This document shows positions 10,224-20,913 of a stretch of DNA of 64,000 nucleotides, in pieces (within the stretch, counting starts at the first letter, position 1; every line of letters begins with the position of its first letter). The notes beneath the pieces are model-generated. The model had not been told where the DNA came from and did not search any database. It was given only the letters and a program-made list of their open reading frames with translations. The position numbers and the translations under genes were made by a program. The DNA comes from Microbacterium elymi (lineage in GTDB: Bacteria; Actinomycetota; Actinomycetes; Actinomycetales; Microbacteriaceae): positions 1,302,001 to 1,366,000 of the forward strand of contig NZ_CP091139.2 in the NCBI RefSeq assembly GCF_021582895.2. The letters run 5' to 3'.

Positions 10224-11701
10224 TCAGGCCGTCGGAACCACCGATCGCATCGCCGAGCGGATGAGATCGTGCTGCTTGCGCACGAGCACGAGCGGGTCGA
10301 CCTCGCCGAGCTCGGCGAAGGCGTGCCCTTCCCACTCGCTCGACCAGTATCCGCGGTAGCCGCCGTCGACGAACACGCGTACGAGCTCTGGATAGTCGAT
10401 GGACGGCTCCTGCCCGTTCTCGTCGATGTCGTAGAACTTGGCGTGCACATGCAGGATCTGCGGCATGATGTCGGCCCATTCGCGCGGGTCGACATGGCCG
10501 TGCATGTTGAAGGCGAGGTGGGCGAACGAGCCGAGGCGGCCGGGGTCGAAGTCGCGGCCGCGCAGGTAGCCGATGAATTCCTCCTGCCGGTCGCGCATGG
10601 CGGTATCCGTCGCCCAGATGCGCTCGAGCGTCGCCAGTGCCTTGTCGTCCAGCCCCGCTCGCTGCACGGCGCGGAGGAGAGTCGGCGACATCGCGTGCAT
10701 GGTCGCGGAGAAGTCGGCGACGAAGCCCAGCAGCGGCGAGTCGAGCTCGGCGTACGTCTCGCGCACTCGCACGATCTCCGGAGAGTTGGGGCCCATGGGC
10801 GCGTGGATCTCATACGCGAGCTTCAGGTTCTTCTCTTCGGCGACCGGCAAGGCCGGCGGCAACGCTCGGGCTTGGCCGACTGGATGCGCACCAGCGGGAA
10901 CCCGAGCTTCTCGGCCCCCTCGAACATGAGCCTGGAGAACTCGAACTCCTCGTCGGGCGTCATGTCACGGTCGCGTCGCCGACCCATGTCGAGGTTCGCC
11001 CCGAACGAGCTCTCATCGAAGCCGTGTCGGTCGAACGCTGCGCGCCACCCACGCTCGAACTCGTCCGACACGTACGGGTAGGTGGGCAGCACCTGGGATG
11101 CCACGATCTCGATGCCGGGGCCGATCCCCAGCTCGGCGACGCGGTCCAGCAACCCGTCGAAGTCGAACCAGCCGGCGCGGAACTCGGCGCTGGCTGAGTA
11201 GAGGGTCAGGCCCAGCTGGAACGGATCCTCCTCTACCGCCGGCGACGGGGGCGCGACATCCGACACCAGCGCCGGTACGGGAGCGTCATGATCGGTCGCC
11301 ACCAGGCTGAGCGTCTGGTGCACGATGTTCGGCACGTACATGCCCGGGCCGCCGTTCTCACCGGGGGCGATCTGCATGTACGGCAGTCGCAGCTCGCCGT
11401 GGATCGTGACCTCGTGCTGCTCGCCGAGCGCGATCGGCTCGTCGCGGTGAACGATCAGGAGCGGATGCTCCTGCAGATACCAGAGCACCTCGCTCTGCAT
11501 GGGAAGATCGGCGATCGCATGCCGTGCCCCGGCGAGCTCGAACACCATGTCGCCCTCCGGCACATCCGCGCCGTCGACGCGCAACCGGATGGTGCTCACC
11601 GACGACAGCCACAGGCTGCGGTACCACGGGACGGTGAGGGACAGAGCCAGACCATCGGGGTGGACTCGGAGGCTGTCGGCGGTGATCAGTCCGTTGGGCA
11701 T
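10224..11701 (-). CDS. Single-chain beta-alpha C-glycoside deglycosidase
   Basis: Fusion of the two deglycosidase subunits in one chain of about 492 aa. Residues 1 to about 133 match the beta subunit (LTVPWYRSLWLSSVSTI, LRLPYMQIAPGENGGPGMY). A Pro/Ala/Val-rich linker (about 134-157) leads into the TIM-barrel alpha domain, with AYEIHAPMG, GFVADFSATMHA, ILHVHAKFYDID and SSEWEGHAFAE as metal motifs. The join itself is in one unbroken frame (11701 to 10870), so it is not made by an indel; a separate one-base loss near 10865 breaks only the barrel. Convergent with the LysR gene and divergent from the LVIVD gene. Characterised enzymes of this family have separate subunits; substrate here is unknown. 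Confidence 0.8.
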
Positions 11702-11768
11702 GTCTTCTCCTTCGTAGACCGCAACCAGGGCCCGCCGCTCATCGTAGCAACATTTCTGTCCTTTTTAC

Positions 11769-11796
11769 GCATAAGTTTGTAGGATGAGCGCATAAC
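11769..11796. promoter_or_regulatory. Paired CATAAG elements in divergent promoter
   Basis: GCATAAG (11769-11775) and GCATAAC (11790-11796), direct repeats 21 bp apart, in the 109-bp region between the fused deglycosidase (start 11701) and the LVIVD gene (start 11811). Same element and nearly the same spacing as at 9091-9119, which suggests one regulator controls both loci. Confidence 0.5.
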
Positions 11797-11810
11797 CGCG
11801 AAGGAGCGAT

Positions 11811-13028
11811 ATGTCACCGCAGACATCCTGGCTCGAGCACGCTCGGCGCACCTCCGACATCGATGGCTTCCGCCTCATCGCGCACCATGACCTCGGCGGA
11901 AACGGCGACGGATTCCAGGTCATCCGCCGCGACGATCTGCTCTATATCGCGCATCTGGGCACAAGCCCGGCAGCGCTCACCATCCTCGATATCACCGACC
12001 TCGACCGCCCCCAGCTCGTGTACCAACGCGAGCACCCCGAGAACACCCGATGCCACAAGGTGCAGGTGGCCGGGAACGTGCTGATCCAGAACAACGAGCG
12101 CCCGTATTGGGTGCAGGATACCGCGACCGCAGCGACGACCGGACTGTCGGTATTCGACCTCACCGACCCGGCCGAGCCGCGACAGGTCGGCTTCCACCCC
12201 GCCGACGGCGAGGGGACGCATCGGCTCTGGCTGAGCGAGCTGCCGTACGCGCATATCTCGCACACACTGCCCGGTGGCCGCACGCAGAGCTACGACATTG
12301 TCGACCTCTCAGACCCGACGGATCCGATCTCGGCCGGATCGTGGTCGGTTCCCGGCACCTTCGCCGCCGACGACGAGTCGTGGTGGCGCGGGCACCCACA
12401 GGAACAGGAAGGCGTTCACGGAGTCATCCCCCACGGCGATCGCGCCTACGTCTCGTGCTTCGACGCCGGCATGGCGATCCTCGACATCTCCGAGATCGCC
12501 GCACCGACCCTCGTCAGCCGCATCAGCTGGTCGCCGCCGTTCGGCGGCTTCGTGCACACCGCCCTGCCATTGCCCGACCGCGGTCTGGTCATCGCCACCA
12601 GTGAAGGCGTGCCTCATCAGCTGCAGGCCGGCGACAAGCGCATCTGGGTCATCGACGTGCGCGATGAGACTCATCCGGTCACCATCGCCACCCTGCCCGA
12701 ACCCGTGCCCCCGACATCCACCGGCGCCACGTCGTTCGCGCAGCTGCCCGGAGTATACGGACCGCACAACCTGCACGAGAATCGACCGGGCAGCCTCATC
12801 GATGACCGGACCGTCTTCGCCACCTACTCCAATGCCGGGCTGCGGGTCTGGGACATCACGAACCAGTTCCAGCCGCGTGAGGTCGCGCACTTCGTTCCGC
12901 CGGCGCCACAGGGCCAAGAGTCGTCCCTGCTGAACGACCTGTACGTCGACGAGCACGGCGTCGTGTTCGTCACCGACCGCGCCGGTGGCGGGGTCTACAT
13001 ACTGCAATATGAGGGGAGACTGCCGTGA
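11811..13028 (+). CDS. LVIVD-repeat beta-propeller protein
   Basis: Protein of 405 aa built of repeated LVIVD-type blades: LTILDITDLDRPQLV, LSVFDLTDPAEPRQV, YDIVDLSDPTDPISA, MAILDISEIAAPTLV, IWVIDVRDETHPVTI and LRVWDITNQFQPREV. No signal peptide or catalytic motif is visible. ATG start with AAGGAG 5 bases upstream. The stop overlaps the GTG of the FAD monooxygenase (GTGA), so the two are translationally coupled. Conserved His-containing segments (PHGDRAYVSCFDAG, YGPHNLHENRPG) recall metal-binding propellers such as selenium-binding proteins, but that is only a resemblance. The job in glycoside catabolism is unknown; lyase, chaperone and binding roles are all open. Confidence 0.75.
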   Translation: MSPQTSWLEHARRTSDIDGFRLIAHHDLGGNGDGFQVIRRDDLLYIAHLGTSPAALTILDITDLDRPQLVYQREHPENTRCHKVQVAGNVLIQNNERPYWVQDTATAATTGLSVFDLTDPAEPRQVGFHPADGEGTHRLWLSELPYAHISHTLPGGRTQSYDIVDLSDPTDPISAGSWSVPGTFAADDESWWRGHPQEQEGVHGVIPHGDRAYVSCFDAGMAILDISEIAAPTLVSRISWSPPFGGFVHTALPLPDRGLVIATSEGVPHQLQAGDKRIWVIDVRDETHPVTIATLPEPVPPTSTGATSFAQLPGVYGPHNLHENRPGSLIDDRTVFATYSNAGLRVWDITNQFQPREVAHFVPPAPQGQESSLLNDLYVDEHGVVFVTDRAGGGVYILQYEGRLP

Positions 13029-14140
13029 CCGTGCGCCGTATTCTCATCGTCGGCGGCGGCCCGGCCGGCCTCACCGCAGGCCTCGCCCTGACCAGGGCGG
13101 GGTTCGAGGTCGAGATCGCCGAGCTCGAAGACCGCCTGGCCGCCGCCGGTGTCGGAGTGCTGCCGAGAACTCGCCGCTGCGCGCCCTGCACAGCCTCGGC
13201 CTGACCGACGAGATCGTCGCGCGCGGCTGGCCGCACGGCCCGATCCATCGCCTGGACAGCCAGGGACACGAGTTCGACAGGGCGACGCCGCCGGCCCTGA
13301 TACCCGGGCTTCCGGCCACGGTGGCCATCTCGCGGCAGATCCTGGCCGACATCCTCGGGCGCGCGGTGACGGATTCCGGAATCCGGCTTGCGCCTGGACA
13401 GCACTGTCGACGCGCTCGATGAGACCGGTGCAGACGTGGACGTCACGTTCCGCGACGGCGAGCACGCGCGGTACGACCTGGTGATCGGCGCCGACGGCGT
13501 GCACTCCCGCGTGCGACACCTCACCTTTCCCGAGATCGGCGAAGAGGAGTATGTCGGCCAGGTGTGCTGGCGGGCCGTGGCTCCGCGTCCGCCGGAGGTG
13601 ACCGAGTACCTCATGTACCACGGTGCCGGCAGCAAGGTCGGGCTCGTGGCGATCTCTGCCGAGCAGGTGTACCTGTACATGCTGCAGAACGTGCCGGAAC
13701 CGCCGGAGCGACGAGGCGGCGACCGGCGCGACGAGCTGCGCGCCGCACTGGCGGAGTACGGGGGCTCGGTGCCGCAGGTTGCGGCGACACTCGAGCCGGG
13801 CGCGGAGGTGCGCCGGCTTACATCGCTGCTCGTTCCGGCGCCCTGGCACCGAGGACGCGCCGTGCTCATCGGCGACGCCGCCCACGCGACGACGCCGCAC
13901 ATCTCCTACGGTCTGGGCATCGCCGTCGAAGACGGCCTGGTGCTGACCGAGGAACTGGTCGCGCACGGCTCCACCGCAGCGGCGTTGAACGCATTCTCGG
14001 ATCGCCGATTCGAACGTGCTCGGATGGTTGTGGAGAACTCTGTGCAACTGTCGAAGTGGGAGCAGGATCCGCATGCCGACATGGCTGCCTACGGCGCCCT
14101 CATCGGCCGGACTCTCGGCGCACTGACTGCGCCGATCTGA
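13025..14140 (+). CDS. FAD-dependent aromatic monooxygenase
   Basis: Class A flavoprotein hydroxylase of the p-hydroxybenzoate/salicylate hydroxylase type, about 371 aa. The three family motifs are present: GGGPAG near residue 11, DLVIGADGVHSRVR near 155 and VLIGDAAHATTPH near 280. It normally uses NAD(P)H and O2 to hydroxylate a phenolic ring, often with ring decarboxylation or opening to follow. GTG start overlaps the stop of the LVIVD gene. Two frame breaks: one base lost near 13165 (in GVGVLP-ENSPLRAL) and one inserted T at 13386-13391 (GIRLRLDSTVDAL restored). A likely substrate is the aglycone released by the adjacent deglycosidase (inference). Confidence 0.82.
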
Positions 14141-14189
14141 ATGCAGCAGGGCGCTCGCGATCGTCACCGCGCCGGCAGAGGGGACGGGG

Positions 14190-15415
14190 TCATTCCTCCA
14201 CGGCGATCGGGGTCGGCCGGCGCCCGTTCACGATCAGCGTGGCGATCGTGAACACGGCCGCGACCACACCCACCACGGCGACACCGGTGGCGAGGCCGCC
14301 GACCGCCGCCGAGATCGCGCCCATCAGGATCGGGGTGAGGAACTGGCCGAGGTAGAACGACGCCGTCCACCATCCGGTGACCCGCCCACGCTCCTCGAAC
14401 CGAGCCGTGGTCACCGCCCAGGTCAGCAGTGAGGGCGAGCAGGCCCGACCCGAACGAGGCGATGATCGCGCCGACGATCACGCCCGGCAACGCCGGCACC
14501 AGCCCGACCACGATCATGCCGACGGCCTGGAAGCCGAAGGCGATCGGCAGCAGCCGCACCGGTCGCACGACCGCGAGCCGGGCGAACAGCAGTCCGCCGA
14601 TCGCGGTGGCCAGGGATGCCACGGCCGCGACGGCGCCGATGACGGCCGTGTTGCCGGCCGCAATCCCGGTGCCCACCACCAGGTAGCTGACCTCGATGAT
14701 CAGCACGTAGAACGCGAAGCCGCCGAACAGCGTCACCAGCAGCGGTGCCATGATCCGACGCCACGGCACGCGGGCGCGCTCGCCGGTGGCCACATGTGCG
14801 TCGGTGGGGTCGGCTCCCGGCTCCCACAGCGAGAACAGCATCGGGATGGCGATGATCACACCGGCCAGGTACACCCAGAACGGCACGTGCCAGCCGCCGG
14901 CGCCCAGAGCGCCGCCGATCACGATGAACGCCGTGGCCGCCAGGGTCGTGGTCACGGTCTGCAGGCCGAGGTAGCGGTTGCGGCGCTTCTCCTCGTGGAA
15001 GTAGTCGACGATCAGCGTCGTGCACACCGTCATGATGGCGGCCTCGCACACGCCGACCAGGACCCGGCTCACGAGGATCTCGGTGAGGCCCTCCAGCCAG
15101 ACCGGCGCGGTGCCCACCAGCGAATAGATCACGAGGGCGCCGATCAGCAGCTTCTTCCGGCCCAGGCGGTCGACGATCTGTCCGGCGAAGGGGGCGAACA
15201 GCGCGATCATCAGCGCCGGGATCGCCACGATCATCGGCACGAGCACCTCGGCGCCCGGCTCCTTCGCGAAATGCTCCGACAGCTTGCGGCAGCACCGGTG
15301 TGATCAGCACCGATCCGAGCACGGGCATGCAGCTGCCCGCCAGCAGCAGGACGGCCTGCCACACCCCTGCCCGTCGGGTGATGGGCGCGGGCGGGCGGGA
15401 AGCGACATTCGACAT
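14190..15415 (-). CDS. Major facilitator superfamily transporter
   Basis: Twelve-segment MFS permease, about 407 aa. The motif A loop GQIVDRLGRKKLLIG after segment 2 and hydrophobic segments throughout are clear. It probably imports or exports an aromatic acid, aglycone or sugar. One inserted T at 15282-15287 breaks the N-terminus (ITPVLPQLSEHF restored) and one indel near 14425 breaks the C-terminal third (LTWAVTTARFEERGRVTGWW restored). ATG at 15415 has GAGGAGATTCA upstream. It is the last gene of the minus-strand run from 25 kb but has its own upstream region (15416-15587) with a CATAAG element, so it may be transcribed separately. Confidence 0.83.
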
Positions 15416-15463
15416 TGAATCTCCTCGGGCGATTGACTCGCCTCGATTCAATCGCCATGCGGC

Positions 15464-15470
15464 ACATAAG
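15464..15470. promoter_or_regulatory. CATAAG element upstream of MFS gene
   Basis: ACATAAG followed by CAAACC, identical over ten bases to the element at 4193 (ACATAAGCAAAC). It sits about 50 bp upstream of the MFS start, suggesting the transporter belongs to the same regulon as the C-glycoside genes. Confidence 0.4.
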
Positions 15471-15587
15471 CAAACCCCGGATCCACTATGCACATCATCA
15501 GTCTGGCGGATACCGCCCCACGCAGATGCCGGCGCGCCCCTCACAGGGTTCGGAGGATCAGCCGGAGTTCGGACGATCTCGCCCGAA

Positions 15588-18314
15588 TCATCCGAACTTG
15601 GCGCGGTCCTCCGAGCTTTTGCGGGACCGCGTGCGAACGGTTCGTCCGGGTGGCAGCGCTCGTCCCCGACAGGGTGCGCAAGCGTCGCCGACACGCCCCA
15701 GGGCACCTCGACGACGATGGATGCGGCATCCGCCCCACACTCCCATTCGACGCCGAGCCGACCGTACGGAGTCCCGACCGCCGCGCGCACCCGCTCCGGC
15801 CCGGCGTCCAGATCCGGCTCGATCACAGCGGTGCGATAGCCGGGTGCGGTCTCGCGGATTCCGGCGACCCGCCGATAGAGCCAGTCGTCGACGCTGCCGG
15901 TCGCGTAGTGGTTGAACGACATCGGGCGGATCTCGCCGTCCGGCGCGATGGCATCCCATGTCTCCCAGAGCGTCGTCGCACCCCGGTCGACCTGGTAGAG
16001 CCACGACGGCGTCTGGGATTGCCACAGCAGGGTGCGGGCGAGCTCGGGGTATCCGCTGTCCCACAGCGCGTCCAGCAGGTGCGGCGTGGACAGGAACCCG
16101 GTGTCGAGCCGATCGCCGCGTGCGTGCACGAGCTCGACCAGGCGCGCCGCGGTCCGTCCGCGCAAGCCCGACGGGGACCATGTCGAACGCCAGCGCCAGG
16201 ACGTAGACGCCCTGCAAGCCGAACCGGCAGGTCACCCGCGGCATCCACGTACTCGCTCGCGAAGGCGGCACGCACCTCGGCGGCCCGGGTGGCCAGCTTG
16301 CGCGGCATCCGCCTCGCGCCCCAGCACCGTGGCCATGGATGCGGCGAGGGTCAGCGTGCGGGCTTGGAACATCGGCGCGATGTACTCGCCGGTCAGGGCC
16401 GGGGCGATGCCGATCGCGTCGTGCGTGGGCCGCCCCTCCATGGTCGACGGGGTGAGCCAGTCGCCGAACTGCTCGCCGGTGTTGTACAGCAGCGACTGAT
16501 TCCGACGCTGCGCGGCCGTCAGCTCGACGCCGGAGAGCCGTGCCGGCAGTTCGGCCGCCGCGGTCGTGCGCTGGAACTCGATCCATCGCCGCACGGCGCC
16601 GAAATTGTCCTCGACGAGGCGTCGGTCGCCCGATCGGCGGTACAGCGTCCAAGGCACGCTCGCTATCGCGTCGCTCCAACCCGCCGCCGCGACGATCGAG
16701 CCGACGCCGGTCGCCGCTTGGGCCGCCTCGGCGTCGAACGGCGAGCGCGGCGAGAAGATCGGGACGCGGCCGTCCTCCAGCTGATCGGCGCGCAGGTTCT
16801 CCAGCCAGCGCGACACGAACGGCACGACCTGCGCGTTGTCGGCGGCGGCGCCGACGAATGCCTGGAGGTCGCCGGTCCAGCCCGCGCGCTCGCGCTGCGG
16901 GCAGTCGGTGGGCACGGACAGGAAGTTGGCGCGCTGGCTCCACACGATGTTCTCGTGCAGCCGCTGCCGAGCCGCGGATCGGATGTCTCGAACCGGCCGG
17001 TCTGCGCCAGATCGCTGGCGATCACCACGGCGAGGATGTCGGCCGCGTCGAGCCGGTCGATCCCCCGGATGCGGGCGTAGCGGAACCCGTGGCAGGTGAA
17101 CTCCGGCTCCCAGCGGTCATCGCCTCCGGCCGCCACGAACACGTCGGTCTGGTCCTTGTTGATGCCGACGATGTTGGTGAACCACGTGTCATCGGCGGCA
17201 AGGGTCTCGGTGTGCTCGATCACGATGCGCTGCCCGGCGACGGTATCGCGCAGCTGCACCCGCACCCGTCCGGCGATCACCTGCCCGAAGTCGACGACCG
17301 CGCCGTCGGCCGTCTCGGTGACCGACACCGCCGGCAGCTCGCGTACGCGCCGGATCGGCTCGCCGGTGAAGGGACGCAGCGCCTCGTGGTCGCGGCCCAC
17401 CTCTGCCACCGGCATCCACCCGGCGTCGTCGAATCCGGGGCGGTCCCAGCCGGCGGGCTCGGCGCGGCGGTCGAACAGCTCGCCGACGAACAGATCGGCA
17501 TAGGCCCACGGCCCCGGGCGCTGCGCGCATCGGCGCCGGATGCCACGATCGAGGTCGTCCCATCGGCGAAGTCCAGGTGCAGCTGCCAGATCGCCGAAGT
17601 GCGGGTGCCGAACTGCGCGCTCGACCCGGTCAGGCCCAGCCGGCCCGCCCACCAGCCGTCGGCCAGCGCGACGCCCAGCACGTTCTCGCCGGCCGTCAGC
17701 GCGCCGGTCACGTCGTAGCACTGCACCGAGATGCGGTGCCGGTAGGCGTCCGACCCGGGCGCGAGCACCTGATCGTCGGCGCGACGCCCGTTCACGAACG
17801 CGGAGTAGACGCCACGCGCGGTCGCGTACAGGCGGGCGCGCACCGGCTCGGCCTCCAGCGTGAACCTCTGCCGCACAAGCTGCGGCGGGCGCAGGCGCTG
17901 CTCCGGCGGCCCGACCGGCGTGGCGCCGCGGATCCAATCGAGGATGCTCCACCGCTCCACGACGGCATCCTGCTGCGCGGGTTCGACCCATGCCGCCTGC
18001 CAGTCCGCGGCATCCAGCAGCGCCGTCTCGAACGACGACGACGCCCAGGCGGTCCACGCGCTGCCCGCTGCGCGGCTGCGCACCCGCCAGGTGTACGTGC
18101 TATTCGAGCGCAGCGGCGCGCCGGCGTAGTCGATCAGGGCCGTCTCGGGACTGGCCACGGCGCCGGTGGCCCACACCTGGTCCCCACCCGCCGCCACCTC
18201 CAGCTGGTACGCCGCCTGCGCATGGTCGACGAGCCAGGTGAAGCGGGGCACGGTCACGCCGATGCCGATCGGCGCGGTCAGGTACTCCACGCGCAGGTCA
18301 TGGCAGGCGGCCAC
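15588..18314 (-). CDS. GH78 alpha-L-rhamnosidase, four-domain type
   Basis: Large inverting rhamnosidase of about 907 aa that removes terminal rhamnose from plant glycosides. It has an N-terminal fibronectin-like domain (DHAQAAYQLEVA...TYTWRVRSR), beta-sandwich domains, and a catalytic (alpha/alpha)6 barrel with the signature SVPTDCPQRERAGWTGDLQAF around 16855-16920 and LYNTGEQFGDWL near 16465-16500. GTG at 18314 follows GAAGGAGGG. Six frame breaks: losses near 17525 and 16975, and inserted bases at 16296, 16214, 16162 and 15678; motifs between them are all intact. The exact stop is uncertain because of a possible further indel near 15650 (alternative stop 15541). No signal peptide, so it is probably cytoplasmic and acts on imported glycosides. 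Confidence 0.82.
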
Positions 18315-18338
18315 GGGCCCTCCTTCGGTGAGGGGCGT

Positions 18339-19173
18339 TCAGGCGAACCGGGTGGTCAGCGTGCCGAGGCCCTCGATCTCGCTGACGAGCACGTCGTCGG
18401 CGCCGATGAACCGCGGCGGGGTGCGACGGTTGCCGATGCCCGACGGGGTGCCCGAGAAGATGATGTCACCCGGCAGCAGGGTGCACACCGCCGAGAGCCG
18501 CACGAGCAGCTCGGGCACGTCGTAGAGCATCATCGAGGTGCGCGAGGACTGCATCCGCTCGCCCGACAGGCTGCACCCGATCGCGAGATCGTCGCGGTCG
18601 GCGAGCTCGTCGGGCGTGACCAGCCAGGGGCCGGTGGGCCCGAAGCCGGGGAACGACTTGCCCAGGCTGAACTGCGGCGCCGCGCCCTGCAAGCTGGGTG
18701 ATCCGCTCGGAGAGGTCCTGCCCGATCGTGAGCCCGGCCACGTGCTCCCACGCGTTCTCGCGAGTGAGATGGAACCCCTCGCGGCCGATGACGACGACCA
18801 GCTCGACCTCCCAGTCCACGTGCCCCTCGGGCAGCGTCACCACGGTGCGCGGCCCGACGATGCAGCTCGGGAACTTCGTGAAGGTGACCGGTGCCGCGTC
18901 CGGCGGGTAGCCGGCCTCGGCGGCGTGCTCGGCGTAGTTCAGGCCGATCGCGAACACCTGCCGCGGACGCGGGACCGGGGCATCCAATGCCGACGGGTCG
19001 AACGGGGTGGATGCCGCAGTCGGCGCGGTCTGCGCCCACTGCGCGAATGCGGCCCAGTCATCGAACAGCGTCTGCGGGTCGGGACCGAACCGGCCCTGCG
19101 AGGCCGCGGCGACGTCGACCGTGCCGTCCTCGGTGACGAGGACGGCACGGCCGGCGAGGTTGGCGAGCTTCAC
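18339..19173 (-). CDS. Fumarylacetoacetate hydrolase-fold enzyme, copy 1
   Basis: FAH-superfamily hydrolase, 277 aa after removing an inserted A at 18689-18694 (ERITQLQGAAPQFSLGKSFPG restored). Core motifs are VFAIGLNYAEHAAE near residue 85, the metal-binding DWEVELVVVIG near 125 and SGTPSGIGNRRTPP near 245. Family members hydrate, isomerise or hydrolyse C-C bonds in ring-cleavage products such as acylpyruvates and fumarylpyruvate. GTG start lies 4 bp past the stop of the second FAH gene upstream. Paired FAH genes in a catabolic operon suggest consecutive steps or a heteromer, as in HpcE-like systems (inference). Confidence 0.83.
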
Positions 19174-19177
19174 GCGA

Positions 19178-20054
19178 TCACCAGTCCACGCGCTGCGGGG
19201 CGGGCTCGCCGTAGCGGTCCTCCCACGAGATGACGCGGTTGCGCAGCACGCCGATGCCCTCGATCTCGGCCTCGACCACGTCGCCGGGCTTGAGGTAGAA
19301 ATCGAACGGGTTCGGCTTGCACCGCGGCCACACCCGAGATGGTGCCGGTGGTGAGCAGGTCGCCCGCGCTGAAGATCTGCGGCGAGTGGTAGGCGACCAG
19401 GTGCGGCCATTGGATGCGGGTGCGGTTGGTGTTGCCCTGCTGGCGCACCTCGCCGTTGACCCGCAGCTCCATGGCCATGTTGTGCATGTCGGGCACCTCG
19501 TCCTTCGTGACGATCCAGGGCCCGATCGGGCAGAACGTGTCGATGCCCTTGCTGAACGAGAACACGCCCGATTCCATCTCCTTGCGCTGGATGTCGCGCG
19601 CGGTGATGTCGTTGAACACGGTGAACCCGGCGATGTAGTCTTCGGCCTCGTCGGCGTCGAAGAACTTTCCGCTCTTGCCGATGACGATCGCCATCTCGAG
19701 CTCGTAGTCCAGCTCCTTGGTCAGCCCCTCGGGGTAGACGATGTCGTCGTCGGGTCCGATGATCGCGTCGAGGTTCTGGAAGAACACGATGCCCTTGTGC
19801 ACGGGGTGCGACCAGTCCACCGCCGTGAGCTCGTTGTGGTGGTCGATGAAGTTGCCCGCGGTGTGGAAGAACTTCTTCGGGCGGATCGGCGCCTCCAGCT
19901 TCACATCCGCGTACGCGAGCCGCTCTCCGGTCTCGCGCACGTCGCCGCCGCGCTCGAAATACTCGCGGGTGGAGGGCACGTCGAGTTCGAGCACGACGCC
20001 CTCTTCCAGTTCGAGGCGGCCGACCCGGCCGCCGTCGAAGGTGATGAGCTTCAT
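19178..20054 (-). CDS. Fumarylacetoacetate hydrolase-fold enzyme, copy 2
   Basis: FAH-superfamily hydrolase, 291 aa after removing an inserted T at 19315-19320 (SGVAAVQPNPFDFYLKPGD restored). Metal-binding residues are in LDYELEMAIVIGKSG; KKFFHTAGNFIDHHNEL replaces the usual NY-H motif. FTVFNDITARDIQRKEM and LLTTGTISGVA complete the fold. It differs clearly from copy 1, so this is not a recent duplication. ATG start with AAAGGCAAT upstream. Located between the ABC permease and copy 1 in the long operon. The substrate is probably a keto acid from aglycone ring cleavage. Confidence 0.83.
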
Positions 20055-20068
20055 GGGATTGCCTTTCT

Positions 20069-20897
20069 TTATTGGGACTGGCTGTCCTGTCCATGCGCGA
20101 GACGGCGCTCGAGCGCGGACAGCAGAGTGTTGATGACTACCACGCCGATGCACACCACGACGATCATCGCGTCCAGGCGCGCGCCCTGGTGATTCGTGAT
20201 CTGCTGCGTGATGAAGGAGCCGATGCCGTCCACCGAGATCATCAGCTCGGCCAGCAGCACGCCGAGCATGGTCAGGGAGGCGCCGATCTTCAGTGCGCCG
20301 ACGACCTCGGGGAGGGTGGCCGGGAGCACGACCCAGAGAAGGCGCTGCCCGGAGCCGGCGCCCATCACCTGCGCCGAGGTGAGCAGGTCGGGTCGCACGA
20401 CGTTGCTCGCGGTCATCACGATCAGGACCACCGGGACGATGCCGTGGATGACGCCGAACGCGACCTCGGACGGCGCACCGAGCCCGAGCCACAGGACCAG
20501 CAGCGGGTAGAACGGGACCATCGGGAGCGCGTAGAGGATGGAGACCACGTCGCGGGACCCCGCAAACGAGCCGCGTGAGAGCCGGCCCAGCAGCGAGCCC
20601 CAGGGGCACACCGGCCACCACCACGATCAGGAAGGCCTCGAGGAATCGCAGGGTCGTGTTGCCGAGTTGGAACAGGGCGTCCGGCGTGAGGATCCCCTGC
20701 AGGCCCTCGGTCGCCACGACCGAGGGCGGCGACAGGTACGGGTTGCCGGCCAGGGGACCGGCGGCGACGACCTCCCACACGATGACGACCGCGACCACCG
20801 TGGCCCACCGCAGGATCGCTGCTTTCGCACGCAGCGAGAGGCCGCGGTGCGACACGCGCGCCTGCGCGTTCGCGATCGTCTGGGTGGGGGTCGCCAC
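20069..20897 (-). CDS. ABC transporter permease, Tau/Ssu type
   Basis: Membrane permease of the nitrate/sulfonate/taurine class, about 275 aa, with hydrophobic segments near WATVVAVVIVWEVVAAG and FLIVVVAGVPLG. The EAA loop lies in SAQVMGAGSGQRLLWVVLPAT. It pairs with the permease at 21902, so the importer has two different permeases around one binding protein. GTG start. One base is inserted near 20595 (a GGGG run, CTGGGGCTCG) and disrupts the frame after residue 100. Aromatic or pyrimidine-like acids are common ligands in this class; the actual one is unknown. Confidence 0.84.
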
Positions 20898-20913
20898 GGT
20901 GGTCCGCCGTCCG

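Noticed and set aside
15541..15738. Separate small gene after the GH78 gene
   Set aside because: It continues the GH78 frame after the inserted base at 15678 and has no start signal or recognisable motif.
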